Source: Saccharopolyspora erythraea | Lineage (GTDB): Bacteria; Actinomycetota; Actinomycetes; Mycobacteriales; Pseudonocardiaceae | Reading direction: 5' to 3' | NCBI RefSeq assembly: GCF_018141105.1 | Contig: NZ_CP054839.1 | Location: 6,699,411 to 6,763,410 of the forward strand | Length of the DNA: 64,000 nucleotides | Shown here: positions 1 through 11,784 of the stretch, piece after piece | Layout of the letters: every line of letters starts with the position of its first letter | How positions within the stretch are numbered: the stretch's first letter is position 1 | The notes under the pieces: model-generated | Databases searched by the model: none | What the model saw: the letters and a program-made list of their open reading frames with translations, nothing else | What the model was told of the DNA's origin: nothing | Made by a program: the position numbers and the translations under genes

Positions 1-25
1 CCCACCCAGTTGAGGAGCGAGCCGC

Positions 26-3631
<3,606 letters not shown>

Positions 3632-3810
3632 GGCAGTTTCACAAGCGGTGTGAGCGTCGGCTCGCACCGCCGCGGGTTCTCAGAAGCCTTCTGGCGAGGA
3701 CAGCGCCGACGTGGTGAATCGGGCATTCATGATGTCGGCGATCCCGGAGCCGGCAGGCTTCTGAGGTTCCGCCACCCTCACCACTACGCGAACCACTTCT
3801 GGAAGATTTC

Positions 3811-4047
3811 TCAGCGGTCGGCTGCTGCGGCCTCCACTCCTGGAGGCCGCAGCAGGAACACTTTTGGTGCGATCCGGTCCATGTCGCCGCCCTTTCCGAC
3901 CACGAGCCCGGCGGCGAAGTCGACGAGCTGGATCGCCTCGGCGTTGGACATGGCGGTCAAGTCCATCACGACCGCGTTGCCCTGGCGGAAGTAGTCCCCG
4001 ACGTAGTAGACGTCCTGGTAGCTCTGCGGATGCAGCGTCTTGACCAC
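3811..4047 (-). CDS. sepF: SepF-like cell division protein, minimal (78 aa)
   Basis: The 78 residues cover essentially only the SepF core: after a short start come QDVYYVGDYFRQGNAVVMDL, then AEAIQLVDFAAGL, and a final KVFLLRPP strand, as in SepF/YlmF. SepF binds the FtsZ C-terminus and anchors the Z ring. Canonical actinobacterial SepF carries an N-terminal amphipathic membrane helix and a long linker, and both are absent here. This suggests a paralogue of the main SepF rather than the divisome copy, which would lie in the dcw cluster outside this window. The start is a GTG at 4047 with no strong ribosome binding site. The gene is monocistronic between cobN and cobA, with no functional link to them. 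Confidence 0.78.
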   Translation of the reverse strand: MVKTLHPQSYQDVYYVGDYFRQGNAVVMDLTAMSNAEAIQLVDFAAGLVVGKGGDMDRIAPKVFLLRPPGVEAAAADR

Positions 4048-4148
4048 GGCTCAAGTCTTACCGCGGAAATCCGGAAGTCAAGCGCTGACCAGCGGGATCA
4101 CTCGCGAGGAACCCCCGCCCCGGCAGGGTTGGGGGCTCGCGGTCGGTC

Positions 4149-5372
4149 TCAGCGACGCGACTCGGGTGCCAGGTCGGCGACCGGGCCGATGACGATCACC
4201 GCCGGTGGGTTCACGCCCTCGCCGTGGATCGCCTCGGCCACCTCGTCGAGGGTGCTGCGCAGGGCGCGCTGGCCGCGGGTGGTGGCCTCCTGCACCACCG
4301 CCACCGGCGACTTGGGGTCGCGCCCGTGCTCGATCAGCACCTCCGCGAACTCCCCGATGCGCTTGACCGCCATCATCAGCACCAGGGTGCCGCGCAGCTT
4401 CGCCAGCGCGGGCCAGTCCACCAGCGACTGCTCGTCGTGCGGGCCGACGTGCCCGGACACGACCACGACCTCGTGCGCCACGCCGCGGTGGGTCACCGGC
4501 ACTTCCGCCGCCGACGGTGCCGCGAACGCGCTGGTGATGCCCGGGACGGCCGTGACGGCCACCCCCGCTTCCACGCACGCCAGCAGCTCCTCGAAACCGC
4601 GCCCGAAGACGTAGGGGTCGCCGCCCTTGAGCCGCACCACGAACCTGCCCGCCCTGGCGTGCTCGATCAGCAGCGAGTTGATGACGTCCTGGTTCGCCGC
4701 CCGGCCGTAGGGGATCTTGGACGCGTCGACGACCTCGACGTGCGGGCCCAGCTCCTCCAGCAGCTCCCGCGGCGCCAGCCGGTCGGTGATCACCACGTCG
4801 GCGCGGCCCAGCAGCTGCCTGCCGCGCACCGTGATCAGGTCCGGGTCGCCGGGGCCGCCGCCGACCAGCGCGACGCCCGGCGCGGGCGCCTCGGCGCGCT
4901 CGTCGACCACCCCGGTGCGCAGCGCCTCGGCGAGGGCGTCGCGCACCGACGCCGAGCGGCGGTGGTCGCCGCCCGCCAGCACTCCGAGCAGCAGACCGCC
5001 GTGCTCGGCCACCGCCGGGGTCACGGCCGTGCCCTGCGAGGCGTCGTCGGCGCGCACGCAGAACACCCGCCGACGCAGGGCCTCGTCGGCGACCGCGGCG
5101 TTGACCTCGCCGCCGGTCGCGCAGGCCAGCGCGTACCAGGCGCCGTCGAGGTCGCCCTCGGCGTAGGGGCGGCGGTGCCAGCGCAGCTCGCCCGCGTCGG
5201 CCATCGCCTCCACCGCCGGGGTCGCCTCCGGCGCGATGACATCGACCAGAGCACCCGCGTTGATCAGCCTGGGTACCCGGCGCTGGGCGACGGTCCCGGC
5301 CCCGACCACGACCACCCGCTTGCCGGTGAGGTCGAGTCCTGCGAAGTAGTGGTGCTCAGTGTGCGTGGTCAT
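4149..5372 (-). CDS. cobA: Uroporphyrinogen-III C-methyltransferase fused to precorrin-2 dehydrogenase
   Basis: A 407-residue fusion enzyme. Residues about 13–150 form the CysG N-terminal NAD-binding domain (VVVGAGTVAQRR at 21–32), which oxidises precorrin-2 and supports sirohydrochlorin/siroheme formation. Residues about 166–407 are the SAM-dependent uroporphyrinogen-III methyltransferase, with GGGPGDPDLITVRG at 171–184 and VRLKGGDPYVFGRG further on. It makes precorrin-2, the branch point to cobalamin and siroheme. It lies 101 bp downstream of the NiCoT permease on the same strand and may be co-transcribed under the cobalamin riboswitch. If it also serves siroheme synthesis, extra promoters would be expected. 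Start is the ATG at 5372. Confidence 0.94.
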   Translation of the reverse strand: MTTHTEHHYFAGLDLTGKRVVVVGAGTVAQRRVPRLINAGALVDVIAPEATPAVEAMADAGELRWHRRPYAEGDLDGAWYALACATGGEVNAAVADEALRRRVFCVRADDASQGTAVTPAVAEHGGLLLGVLAGGDHRRSASVRDALAEALRTGVVDERAEAPAPGVALVGGGPGDPDLITVRGRQLLGRADVVITDRLAPRELLEELGPHVEVVDASKIPYGRAANQDVINSLLIEHARAGRFVVRLKGGDPYVFGRGFEELLACVEAGVAVTAVPGITSAFAAPSAAEVPVTHRGVAHEVVVVSGHVGPHDEQSLVDWPALAKLRGTLVLMMAVKRIGEFAEVLIEHGRDPKSPVAVVQEATTRGQRALRSTLDEVAEAIHGEGVNPPAVIVIGPVADLAPESRR

Positions 5373-5473
5373 GTCCGTTGTCCGTGTCGTGTCTCGCCCG
5401 GCGCCACCGCCGGATCAGTGCTGGGAAGGAGCGCGAACACCACCTCGTCGTGGCTCCACGAGCACCGGCCCGG

Positions 5474-6643
5474 TCACGGCGCGCCGTCCGAGGGCGCCCG
5501 CCCGGCGCCGGTCGCGCCCGGCGCGCCGGTCGCCTCAGCCGCCCCGGCGGTCCCGGAGGCCCCGGGCGTGCCGGTCGCGGGGGCCGGTCCGCCGCCGGCG
5601 CGGTCGTCCGATCGGGACAGCCGCCACCAGAGCGCGGCGCCGCCCCATACTGCCATGAAAGCCGCCAGCGTCAGATAGCCGAGCAGTTCGAAGTGGTCAC
5701 CGAGGCCCGCCACCGGCTCCAGCGGCGAGAGCCCCAGCTCCGCCAGCGCCCCGGCCAGCACGACCACCGCGACCAAGGCGGCGAGCACGACCGTCAGCGC
5801 CGTGGTCGTCACGTTCACCGAGAGCCTGCGCAGCGGTCTGGCCAGGGACCAGGTGTAGGCGCGCGACATCAGCATGCCGTCCACGCTGTCCACTGTGCAC
5901 ATCCCGGCGGCGAACAGCAGCGGCAGGCTCAGCACCGCGATCCCCGGCAGGTGCTGGTCGGGCGCGACCATGGCCAGCACTGTGACCTCGGTCGCGGTCT
6001 GCATGCCGAGACCGAACAGCAGCCCGATGCCGAACAGGTGCCAGGACCGGCCGACCATGGCCCGCATCCGCCCGCGCAGCAGCCGGGCCATCAGCCCGCG
6101 CCGCCCGAGCACCAGCTCGATCTCGTCCTCGCCGACGACGCCCCGCCGGGCCCGGCGCAGCAGCCGGAGCGCGTCGCGCAGCACGACGGCGTTGAGGACC
6201 GCCAGCGCGCCCAGCACCACGACCACGACCACGTCGACGAACAGCCCGGTCCGCAGACCGGCCTCCTCCGCCCACGCCTGCGCGGCCGGGCCCGCGACGA
6301 AGGCGACCGCGAAGGCCAGCAGCAGCACCACGCTGGCGTGCCCGAGGGCGAACCACATGCCGGTCGACACCGGGCGCCGCCCGCGCTGCATGAGCAGCCG
6401 CGTCGCGTCGTCGATCACGGCCACGTGGTCGGCGTCGAATCCGTGCCGGAGGCCGAGGAGGTAGGCAGTCGTCCCGGCGGCGGCCAGCCCGCCCGCCGCG
6501 CTGAACGACTGCTGGTGCAGCAGGTAGGCGCTCCAGCCCACCAGGTGCAGCGCGCCGACCGCGGCGAGCACCCACGCGGCCTTCCTGCGCTCGACGGCGC
6601 CCCACGCGTGGGGCGACTGCACGGATCGCTGCTCGATCGACAT
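5474..6643 (-). CDS. NiCoT-family cobalt/nickel transporter
   Basis: The protein has 389 residues from the ATG at 6643, which has a good AGGAGATCC ribosome binding site; a longer upstream frame would run into the riboswitch. The signature HGFDADHV is at residues 67–74 (family HX4DH metal-selectivity motif in the second membrane segment). At least six to eight hydrophobic segments follow, with the conserved LFGLGMQTATEV block. The last ~45 residues are a low-complexity Gly/Ala/Pro/Thr tail. The cobalamin riboswitch directly upstream indicates cobalt, for B12, as the physiological substrate rather than nickel. Functional family is secure; metal specificity is inferred from context. Confidence 0.92.
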   Translation of the reverse strand: MSIEQRSVQSPHAWGAVERRKAAWVLAAVGALHLVGWSAYLLHQQSFSAAGGLAAAGTTAYLLGLRHGFDADHVAVIDDATRLLMQRGRRPVSTGMWFALGHASVVLLLAFAVAFVAGPAAQAWAEEAGLRTGLFVDVVVVVVLGALAVLNAVVLRDALRLLRRARRGVVGEDEIELVLGRRGLMARLLRGRMRAMVGRSWHLFGIGLLFGLGMQTATEVTVLAMVAPDQHLPGIAVLSLPLLFAAGMCTVDSVDGMLMSRAYTWSLARPLRRLSVNVTTTALTVVLAALVAVVVLAGALAELGLSPLEPVAGLGDHFELLGYLTLAAFMAVWGGAALWWRLSRSDDRAGGGPAPATGTPGASGTAGAAEATGAPGATGAGRAPSDGAP

Positions 6644-6710
6644 CTGCCGGGATCTCCTGGGTTCTCCGCCCTGGGGCTCCTGATCCGCGCGCCGCGGGCG
6701 CGACGCGGGG

Positions 6711-6873
6711 CCGGCAGCGAGTCTCCTGACTCCCGGATCGCAGCGGGTCACCCGAGCCTTCCAGCCCTCACGGGCCGTGGCCGCACGTCGGGTCCGCTCC
6801 CCGGTCACAGTGGCGGGACCGTCCCGGATTCGCACCGGGTTCCTGCGCCGCAGGCCGTCGTATCCTGACCGCC
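6711..6873 (-). promoter_or_regulatory. Cobalamin riboswitch upstream of the NiCoT permease
   Basis: Read on the minus strand, the segment starts with GGTCAGGATACGACGGCC and continues with AACCCGGTGCGAATCCGGGA, then the B12 core GCCACTGTGACCGGGGAGCG (around 6795–6815). It ends in the B12 box GGAGTCAGGAGACTCGCTGC near 6715–6733. These elements have the order and spacing of class I cobalamin riboswitches. The RNA ends about 70 nt before the ATG at 6643, so ligand binding probably reduces expression of the cobalt importer when B12 is sufficient. Whether control is by termination or by masking of the start site cannot be decided by eye. Confidence 0.93.
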
Positions 6874-7029
6874 AGACCGACCGAGGTCAATCCGCGCGGC
6901 GGTTCCGGCGGCGGGCGCCGGACCGCGGCACGCCGTCCGACCGGGCGCTGGGCCGCACGTTGTGATCCGCATCGCCGACCGCCTCCGCGCCACCCATCCT
7001 GGTGAGGTCGGCAACCCTTCCGCTGGGTC

Positions 7030-7053
7030 GTCGACCAGCGCATGCTGGTCGAC
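7030..7053 (+). promoter_or_regulatory. Perfect 10-bp inverted repeat ahead of the DUF1876 gene
   Basis: GTCGACCAGC at 7030–7039 is exactly mirrored by GCTGGTCGAC at 7044–7053 around the tetranucleotide GCAT. It ends 9 nt before the GAGGAGG ribosome binding site (7063–7069) of the gene starting at 7075. It could be a 5'-UTR hairpin or a dimeric repressor site; the sequence alone does not separate these. Confidence 0.6.
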
Positions 7054-7074
7054 GTGAGGACCGAGGAGGCGATC

Positions 7075-7344
7075 ATGAACGAGACTCGGACGATCACGTT
7101 GAACCTTCAGGTCGTGGAGGCGGGGGCGAAGACGACCGCGGACGTCGGGATGACCACCGGCGACGGGCAGGCGCTGCACGGGCACGGCACCGCACGGCGG
7201 CACCCGGACGACCCCGACGTACCGCAGATCGGCGACGAGATCGCAGTCGCCCGCGCCCTGTTCGAGCTGGCGCACAAGCTGCTGGACACCGCGGCGCACG
7301 ACATCGGCGACCGCCTCCACCGGCGGGTGCACCTGCCTGCCTGA
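7075..7344 (+). CDS. DUF1876 domain protein
   Basis: An 89-residue protein beginning MNETRTITLNLQVVEAG, with the DUF1876 pattern of an N-terminal β-strand, a TTADVGMTTGDGQALHGHG stretch, RRHPDDPDVPQIGDEIAVARAL and a C-terminal helix (ALFELAHKLLDTAAHDI). The family is short, actinobacterial and of unknown biochemical role, with a fold related to dsRBD-like proteins. The ATG at 7075 is chosen because GAGGAGG stands 5 nt before it; an upstream ATG at 7042 lies inside the inverted repeat and has no ribosome site. The gene is convergent with cbiG and is not part of the cobalamin operon. Relatives are often stress-inducible, but nothing in this sequence proves that. Confidence 0.8.
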   Translation: MNETRTITLNLQVVEAGAKTTADVGMTTGDGQALHGHGTARRHPDDPDVPQIGDEIAVARALFELAHKLLDTAAHDIGDRLHRRVHLPA

Positions 7345-7445
7345 CAAAGCCCGGCCACCCGGTCCGCCAGGTGGCCTGCGCTTGCTTGCGGCGGGATGGC
7401 CCGCTCGCCAGGCCGCGCCCGCCGCCGGCCGGCTCGCTCGCGGCC

Positions 7446-7474
7446 CGGGGCCACCGCCCAGAGGCCCGGCCCCG
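7446..7474. terminator. Possible hairpin between convergent DUF1876 and cbiG
   Basis: CGGGGCC at 7446–7452 pairs with GGCCCCG at 7468–7474 (7-bp stem, 15-nt loop). It lies just past the cbiG stop and downstream of the DUF1876 gene. The stem is short and there is no T-tract, so it is only a candidate. Confidence 0.3.
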
Positions 7475-7482
7475 CCCGAGCC

Positions 7483-8772
7483 TCAGACCGACGGCACTCC
7501 CGGCACGCGGACGACGTCGATGTCCGCGGCGTCGACGTCGGCGTCGGCGGAGAGCAGCGCCACCGCCCGGCCCGACCGCGCCAGCGCGACGGCATCCGCC
7601 GCGCCGCCGGCGCGGACCTCCGTCCCCTGCCGGAGCAGGTGCCGCAGCTCCTCGCCGCGCCCGTCCGGGTCGACCACGACCGCGGCGCGGCGCAGCTCCG
7701 CCTCGGCGCGCGGCGTGCGCAGGTCGGGCGCCGGGCCGAGGTCGACCACCGCGAGCCGGCCCCTCGGGCGGGGCCGGGCCGCCGCGATGGTCGCGCCTGC
7801 GCTGCTGATCTTGGCCACGACGAGTTCGGGCGCACCGTGCTCGGCGACCGCGTGCAGCGCCGCCGCCTCCGCCACGCTCGGTGTGCCCAGCTCGGCCTCC
7901 ACGGCCTCGCTGGGGTTGGGTACCTCGACCTCGGCCAGCGTCGCCGCCGGGTACACCAGCAGCGGCAGCTCGTCCCCGGCCTCCACCGCGTGCCAGAAGC
8001 CCAGGTCCTGCACGGCCTCGACGACGCCGTCCTCGTCGGCCTTGCCCTCGACGGTGGCGAACGCGCGCACCGACCGCAGGTCCAGGCCGTGCCCGCGCTC
8101 CAGCGTCGCCACCAGCTCGGTCACCTCCGACCGGGCCACCCCGCGCCGCGAGCCGACGCCCACGACGACCGTGCGGGGCACGATCCGGACGGTGCGCTCG
8201 GGGTCGTCGCCGTAGGGCCTGCGGTCGTCCATCACGACCGTCCACAGCGGATTCTTCGGCTCGGCGCACACGTTCTCCGGCAGCGCCGGCAACGGGAACC
8301 CGTGCGGGTTGAGCAGCTGGACCGGCGCGCCGTCGAGCACGGCGGCACCGCAGGCGGCGATGTCGCCGTCCACCGCGGCGTCGAGCAGGTCGACGACCTC
8401 GTCCCACGGCGAGCTGCTGCCACCGCCCGGCGTCGTGGTGATCACCGGGGTGCAGCCGAGCACGTCCGCGACCTGCTGGGCCAGCGCGTTCGCGCCCGCG
8501 TCCTGCCCGCCGTCCAGCGCGACGGCGAAGCGCAGCTCCTCGTCCACGCACACCACGCCGGGGTCGACCTGCCGGTCGGTCAGCAGCGGCGCGACCAGCC
8601 GCACCGCCTCACCGGCGGACAGGAAGAACACCGCAGCATCCAGCAGCGGCCACATGCGCCGGACGGTCGGCGCGAGCGGCCCGTCGGCCAGCACCGCGTC
8701 CGATCCGAGCCGCGACGCGAGCTCGGCGGCGGCCCGGCGAGCCGCCGGGGTGAGTGCGAACAGACCGATCAC
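7483..8772 (-). CDS. cbiG: CbiG-type cobalt-precorrin-5A hydrolase with truncated CobJ-like C-terminus
   Basis: Residues 1–335 match CbiG/CobE. The N-terminal domain begins MIGLFALTPAARRAAAELA and carries WDEVVDLLDAAVDGD; a linker with VVMDDRRPYGDD follows; the C-terminal CbiG domain has VVGVGSRRGVARSEV and ends LHAVAEHGAPELVVAKISSA. CbiG removes the C2 unit during ring contraction. Residues about 338–429 resemble only the start of a CobJ (precorrin-3B C17-methyltransferase) domain: GRLAVVDLGPAPDLRTPRAE through VRVPGVPSV, then a stop. The usual SAM-site G-x-G-P-G is degraded and the rest of the methylase is missing. The start codon overlaps the cobL stop as ATGA, showing translational coupling. 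Confidence 0.88.
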   Translation of the reverse strand: MIGLFALTPAARRAAAELASRLGSDAVLADGPLAPTVRRMWPLLDAAVFFLSAGEAVRLVAPLLTDRQVDPGVVCVDEELRFAVALDGGQDAGANALAQQVADVLGCTPVITTTPGGGSSSPWDEVVDLLDAAVDGDIAACGAAVLDGAPVQLLNPHGFPLPALPENVCAEPKNPLWTVVMDDRRPYGDDPERTVRIVPRTVVVGVGSRRGVARSEVTELVATLERGHGLDLRSVRAFATVEGKADEDGVVEAVQDLGFWHAVEAGDELPLLVYPAATLAEVEVPNPSEAVEAELGTPSVAEAAALHAVAEHGAPELVVAKISSAGATIAAARPRPRGRLAVVDLGPAPDLRTPRAEAELRRAAVVVDPDGRGEELRHLLRQGTEVRAGGAADAVALARSGRAVALLSADADVDAADIDVVRVPGVPSV

Positions 8773-9992
8773 GACTGCTCACCCGAGGTCTCGCGGTGGC
8801 CCGAGATCAGCACCACCGGCTGGGTCGGCTGCAGGCTCGGCGCGCCGTCGGGCAGGTCCACCAGCCTGCTGGCCGAGAGCTGGACGCCTTCGACCTGGTA
8901 GCCGGCGTAGCGCAGCGCGTCGCGGGTGCCGGCGACGCGGTCCAGCGCCGTCAGCGCCGCGACCACCCGGGTGGCCCCGGCGTGCGCGCAGGCGGCGACG
9001 ACGTCCGAACCCCCGCCGCCGATGAAGATCGCGTCCGGTTTCGGCAGCCCCCGCAACGCCTGCGGGGCCGCCGCCTCCACGACCCGCACGTCCACGCCGT
9101 GCCCGGCGGCGTTGGTGATCAGCCGCACGACCTGGGCCTCGTCGGACTCCACGGCGATGGTCGCCGCGCCCATCCGGGCGCACTCCACCGCTACCGAGCC
9201 GGAACCGGCGCCGACGTCCCAGACCAGAGTGCCGGGGCGCGGCGCGAGCCTGGCCAGCGCGACGGCGCGGACCTCGGAGGCGGTGACCATGCCGTCACGG
9301 TGGGAGAACTCGTCCTCCGGTAGCGCCCAGCCCGGCTCCGGCGGCAGTGGATCACCTCCGGCGTGCCAGCTGCGCTGCGGCACGGTGTCGGGATCGGCCA
9401 GGCACAGCACGATGTTGGGCTCGCGCCAGCTCCTGGCCGCCGCCTCGGCCGGGTCCACGGTGGTCAGCGACTCGTTCGGGCCGCCGATGTCCTCAGCCAC
9501 GACCAGCGTGCGCCGCCAGCCGTCCAGGCCCGAGCCGAGCTGCGCCGGTCCCGCGCCGCGCACCGTCAGCACCGCGACGGCGGGACGCGCCCGGCACACG
9601 TTGAGGGCTTGGGTGATGTCTCGTCCCTGCGGCGAGACGACGGCAACGTCGTCCCACGACCGGCCGGCCTTCGCCATGAGCTGCTGAACGCTGGAGATCG
9701 CGGGCAGCACCCGGCAGCGGATGCCCCGCTCGCGCAGCGTGCGCACGACGCCGAAGAAGCCGGGGTCGCCGGAGGCGAAGACGACGCCGTGCTCATCGGC
9801 CGACAGCGCCGTCAGGGCGTTGAGCGCAGGCTGGAACGGTCCGAGCTCCAGCTTGCGGGCGTGGTCGGGCGCGTGCGCGTCCAGGTGCCGCCGCGCGCCC
9901 ACGACGAGCCTGGCCTCTTCCAGGACATCGGCGCTGCCGTCGGGCAGCGCCGCGCCGTCGACCCCGATCACCGTGACTCCCACGTCACCCAC
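8769..9992 (-). CDS. cobL: Precorrin-6Y C5,15-methyltransferase (decarboxylating), CbiE–CbiT fusion
   Basis: A 407-residue two-domain enzyme. The N-terminal half is a CbiE-type tetrapyrrole methylase (VTVIGVDG start, VFASGDPGFFGVVRTL, VLPAISSVQQLMAKAGRSWDD). The C-terminal half is a CbiT-type SAM methyltransferase (LVWDVGAGSGSVAVECARMG, then DAIFIGGGG). Together they methylate C5 and C15 and decarboxylate the acetate at ring C. The start is a GTG at 9992. Its stop overlaps the cbiG start. It sits 54 bp behind cobM in the same direction. Length and both domains are typical. Confidence 0.95.
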   Translation of the reverse strand: MGDVGVTVIGVDGAALPDGSADVLEEARLVVGARRHLDAHAPDHARKLELGPFQPALNALTALSADEHGVVFASGDPGFFGVVRTLRERGIRCRVLPAISSVQQLMAKAGRSWDDVAVVSPQGRDITQALNVCRARPAVAVLTVRGAGPAQLGSGLDGWRRTLVVAEDIGGPNESLTTVDPAEAAARSWREPNIVLCLADPDTVPQRSWHAGGDPLPPEPGWALPEDEFSHRDGMVTASEVRAVALARLAPRPGTLVWDVGAGSGSVAVECARMGAATIAVESDEAQVVRLITNAAGHGVDVRVVEAAAPQALRGLPKPDAIFIGGGGSDVVAACAHAGATRVVAALTALDRVAGTRDALRYAGYQVEGVQLSASRLVDLPDGAPSLQPTQPVVLISGHRETSGEQS

Positions 9993-10046
9993 CTCGCCTC
10001 GCTAGCCACCGTGCGGACACCAGTCCACCACGAACGCGTTCGGCGG

Positions 10047-11636
10047 CTACGCCGTGCTCCGCTTCCCGGAGTCCGAACCGGATCGGCCGGAGGCGGTCTT
10101 TCCGCCCGCCGGCTTGGTGGTCTTGGCCGACTTCGCCGACTTCGCCGACTTCGCGGCCCGGGTGCCCGAGGTCTTGCTCGCGGCGGTCTTGCCGGACTTG
10201 GATCGGACCGACGCGGTGGCCTGCTCGGTCCCGGTGCGCCGCGCCGCCGAAGCGCGCTTCGGCGCGGCGGCGGCATTTCCGGCGGGCTCCGCAGCGGCGA
10301 CGGGCTCGGCGGCGCCGGTGGGCTCCGCAGCGGTGACGGGTTCAGCAGTGCCGGTGGACTCGGCAGCGCTGGCGGACCAGGGTTGCGACGCGGTGGCGGA
10401 CTCCTCCTGCCTCGCGGCGGGCTTCGCCTCGCCGGCGGCGCTCTCGCCTGCGGCCGCGTCCGCGCGTGCGGCCACCGGCTCATCAGCGCCCGCCCGCGGC
10501 TTCGCCCCCTCACCCGATGCCGCCTCGGACGCTTCGGACGCCGACGGCTGGGCCTGCCTCGGCACCTCCGGCGCCGCGGCCCTCTCGCCGACCGGCTCGT
10601 CCTCATCGAGGAACAGATGTGGTTGCGCCGCAACGGATTCCGACTTGTTCGCGGACGAGCGGCCGCTGCCCGGCCGGCCCGCGCCACGCGCGGTCTCCTG
10701 CCAGCTGCGCACCGCCCACCAGGCCACGTCCGAGCCCGGCTGTTCCCGCCTGGTGCCGTTGCCCCCGGCGCTGCCGTTGCCGTTCACCGGCGTCTCGGGC
10801 ACCTCGGCGGCCCGCGCGCCGTGCTCGCCGCGCGTGAACCGCCGGGTCGTCGCGTCCGGACGCCGGTAGGCGTGGAAGTGCCCGGACGGATAGTTGCGGC
10901 GGCGCCCGTGGTCCTCCAGCGACCTGCCGACCATGAACAGCGCGTTGCGCCACAGCCGGTGCTGCTTGACGGTCTTGGCCAGCTCACCGACCGTCGTGCG
11001 CAGCAGCACCTCGTCCGGCCAGCTCACCTTGTAGGCGATGAGCACCGGCACGTCGTCGGTGTAGCCGCCGGCGAGCAGCTCGTCGGCGAGCTGACCGGCG
11101 CGGGCGGCCGACAGCAGCACCGCCATCGTCGTGCCGTGCCTGGCGAACTCGCGGACCCGCTCCCGCTCCGGCATCGGCGGCTGCCCGCCCTCCAGCCTGG
11201 TCAGCACCACCGACTGCGCGACCTCCGGCACGGTCAGCTCCCGCCCGGCCGCGGCAGCCGCCGCCGAGAACGTCGCCACTCCCGGCACGATCTCCACCTC
11301 GAGGTCCATCCGGGCGCACGCGTCGTACTGATCCTGGACGGCGCCCCACAGCGCCGGGTCGCCGGAGTGCACCCGCGCCACCTTGAGGCGGTCGCGCTCG
11401 GCGCGCCGGTAGATCTCGACGGCCTCCTCGTGGGTCAGCCGCGAGGAGTCGACGAGCTCGGCGTCGGTGCGCGCGTGTTCCTGGATGCACTCGGGCGCCA
11501 CCAGGCTCGCGGTCCACACCACCACGTCGGCTTCGGCGATCCGGCGCGCGCCGCGCACGGTGATCAGGTCCGCCGCGCCCGGCCCGGCACCGACGAAAGA
11601 GACGCGACCCGGGTGTGTTTCACCAATCATGTCCAA
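10047..11636 (-). CDS. cobM: Precorrin-4 C11-methyltransferase with long disordered basic tail
   Basis: Residues about 11–260 are a complete CobM/CbiF methylase: VSFVGAGPGAADLITVRGA (SAM-binding), VHSGDPALWGAV, EIVPGVATFSAAAAAAG, and a C-terminal RNALFMVGRSLEDHG. It methylates C11 of precorrin-4. A 268-residue extension follows, almost double the family length. It is first Gly/Asn/Pro-rich, then acidic Ala/Glu-rich, and ends in a Lys/Ser/Ala/Thr stretch containing AKSAKSAKSAKTTK, reminiscent of histone H1 or HupB tails. The tail stays in frame without interruption. The start is TTG at 11636 or ATG at 11630; neither has a strong ribosome site. It is positioned between cobB and cobL in the operon. 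Confidence 0.93.
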   Translation of the reverse strand: MDMIGETHPGRVSFVGAGPGAADLITVRGARRIAEADVVVWTASLVAPECIQEHARTDAELVDSSRLTHEEAVEIYRRAERDRLKVARVHSGDPALWGAVQDQYDACARMDLEVEIVPGVATFSAAAAAAGRELTVPEVAQSVVLTRLEGGQPPMPERERVREFARHGTTMAVLLSAARAGQLADELLAGGYTDDVPVLIAYKVSWPDEVLLRTTVGELAKTVKQHRLWRNALFMVGRSLEDHGRRRNYPSGHFHAYRRPDATTRRFTRGEHGARAAEVPETPVNGNGSAGGNGTRREQPGSDVAWWAVRSWQETARGAGRPGSGRSSANKSESVAAQPHLFLDEDEPVGERAAAPEVPRQAQPSASEASEAASGEGAKPRAGADEPVAARADAAAGESAAGEAKPAARQEESATASQPWSASAAESTGTAEPVTAAEPTGAAEPVAAAEPAGNAAAAPKRASAARRTGTEQATASVRSKSGKTAASKTSGTRAAKSAKSAKSAKTTKPAGGKTASGRSGSDSGKRSTA

Positions 11637-11784
11637 CCAATCGCAACTGTGCCGGAGGATGTGCGGAGCCGGGCGGGAAACGCCGGACGTGCCGAGGCGC
11701 CGTGTCGTCGCCCTCGCCGGGGTGTGACCGTACCTCTTGATCTCCGTCGCTCAATCGGGGCGGGCACCTCGCGCCGTTTCGCGG

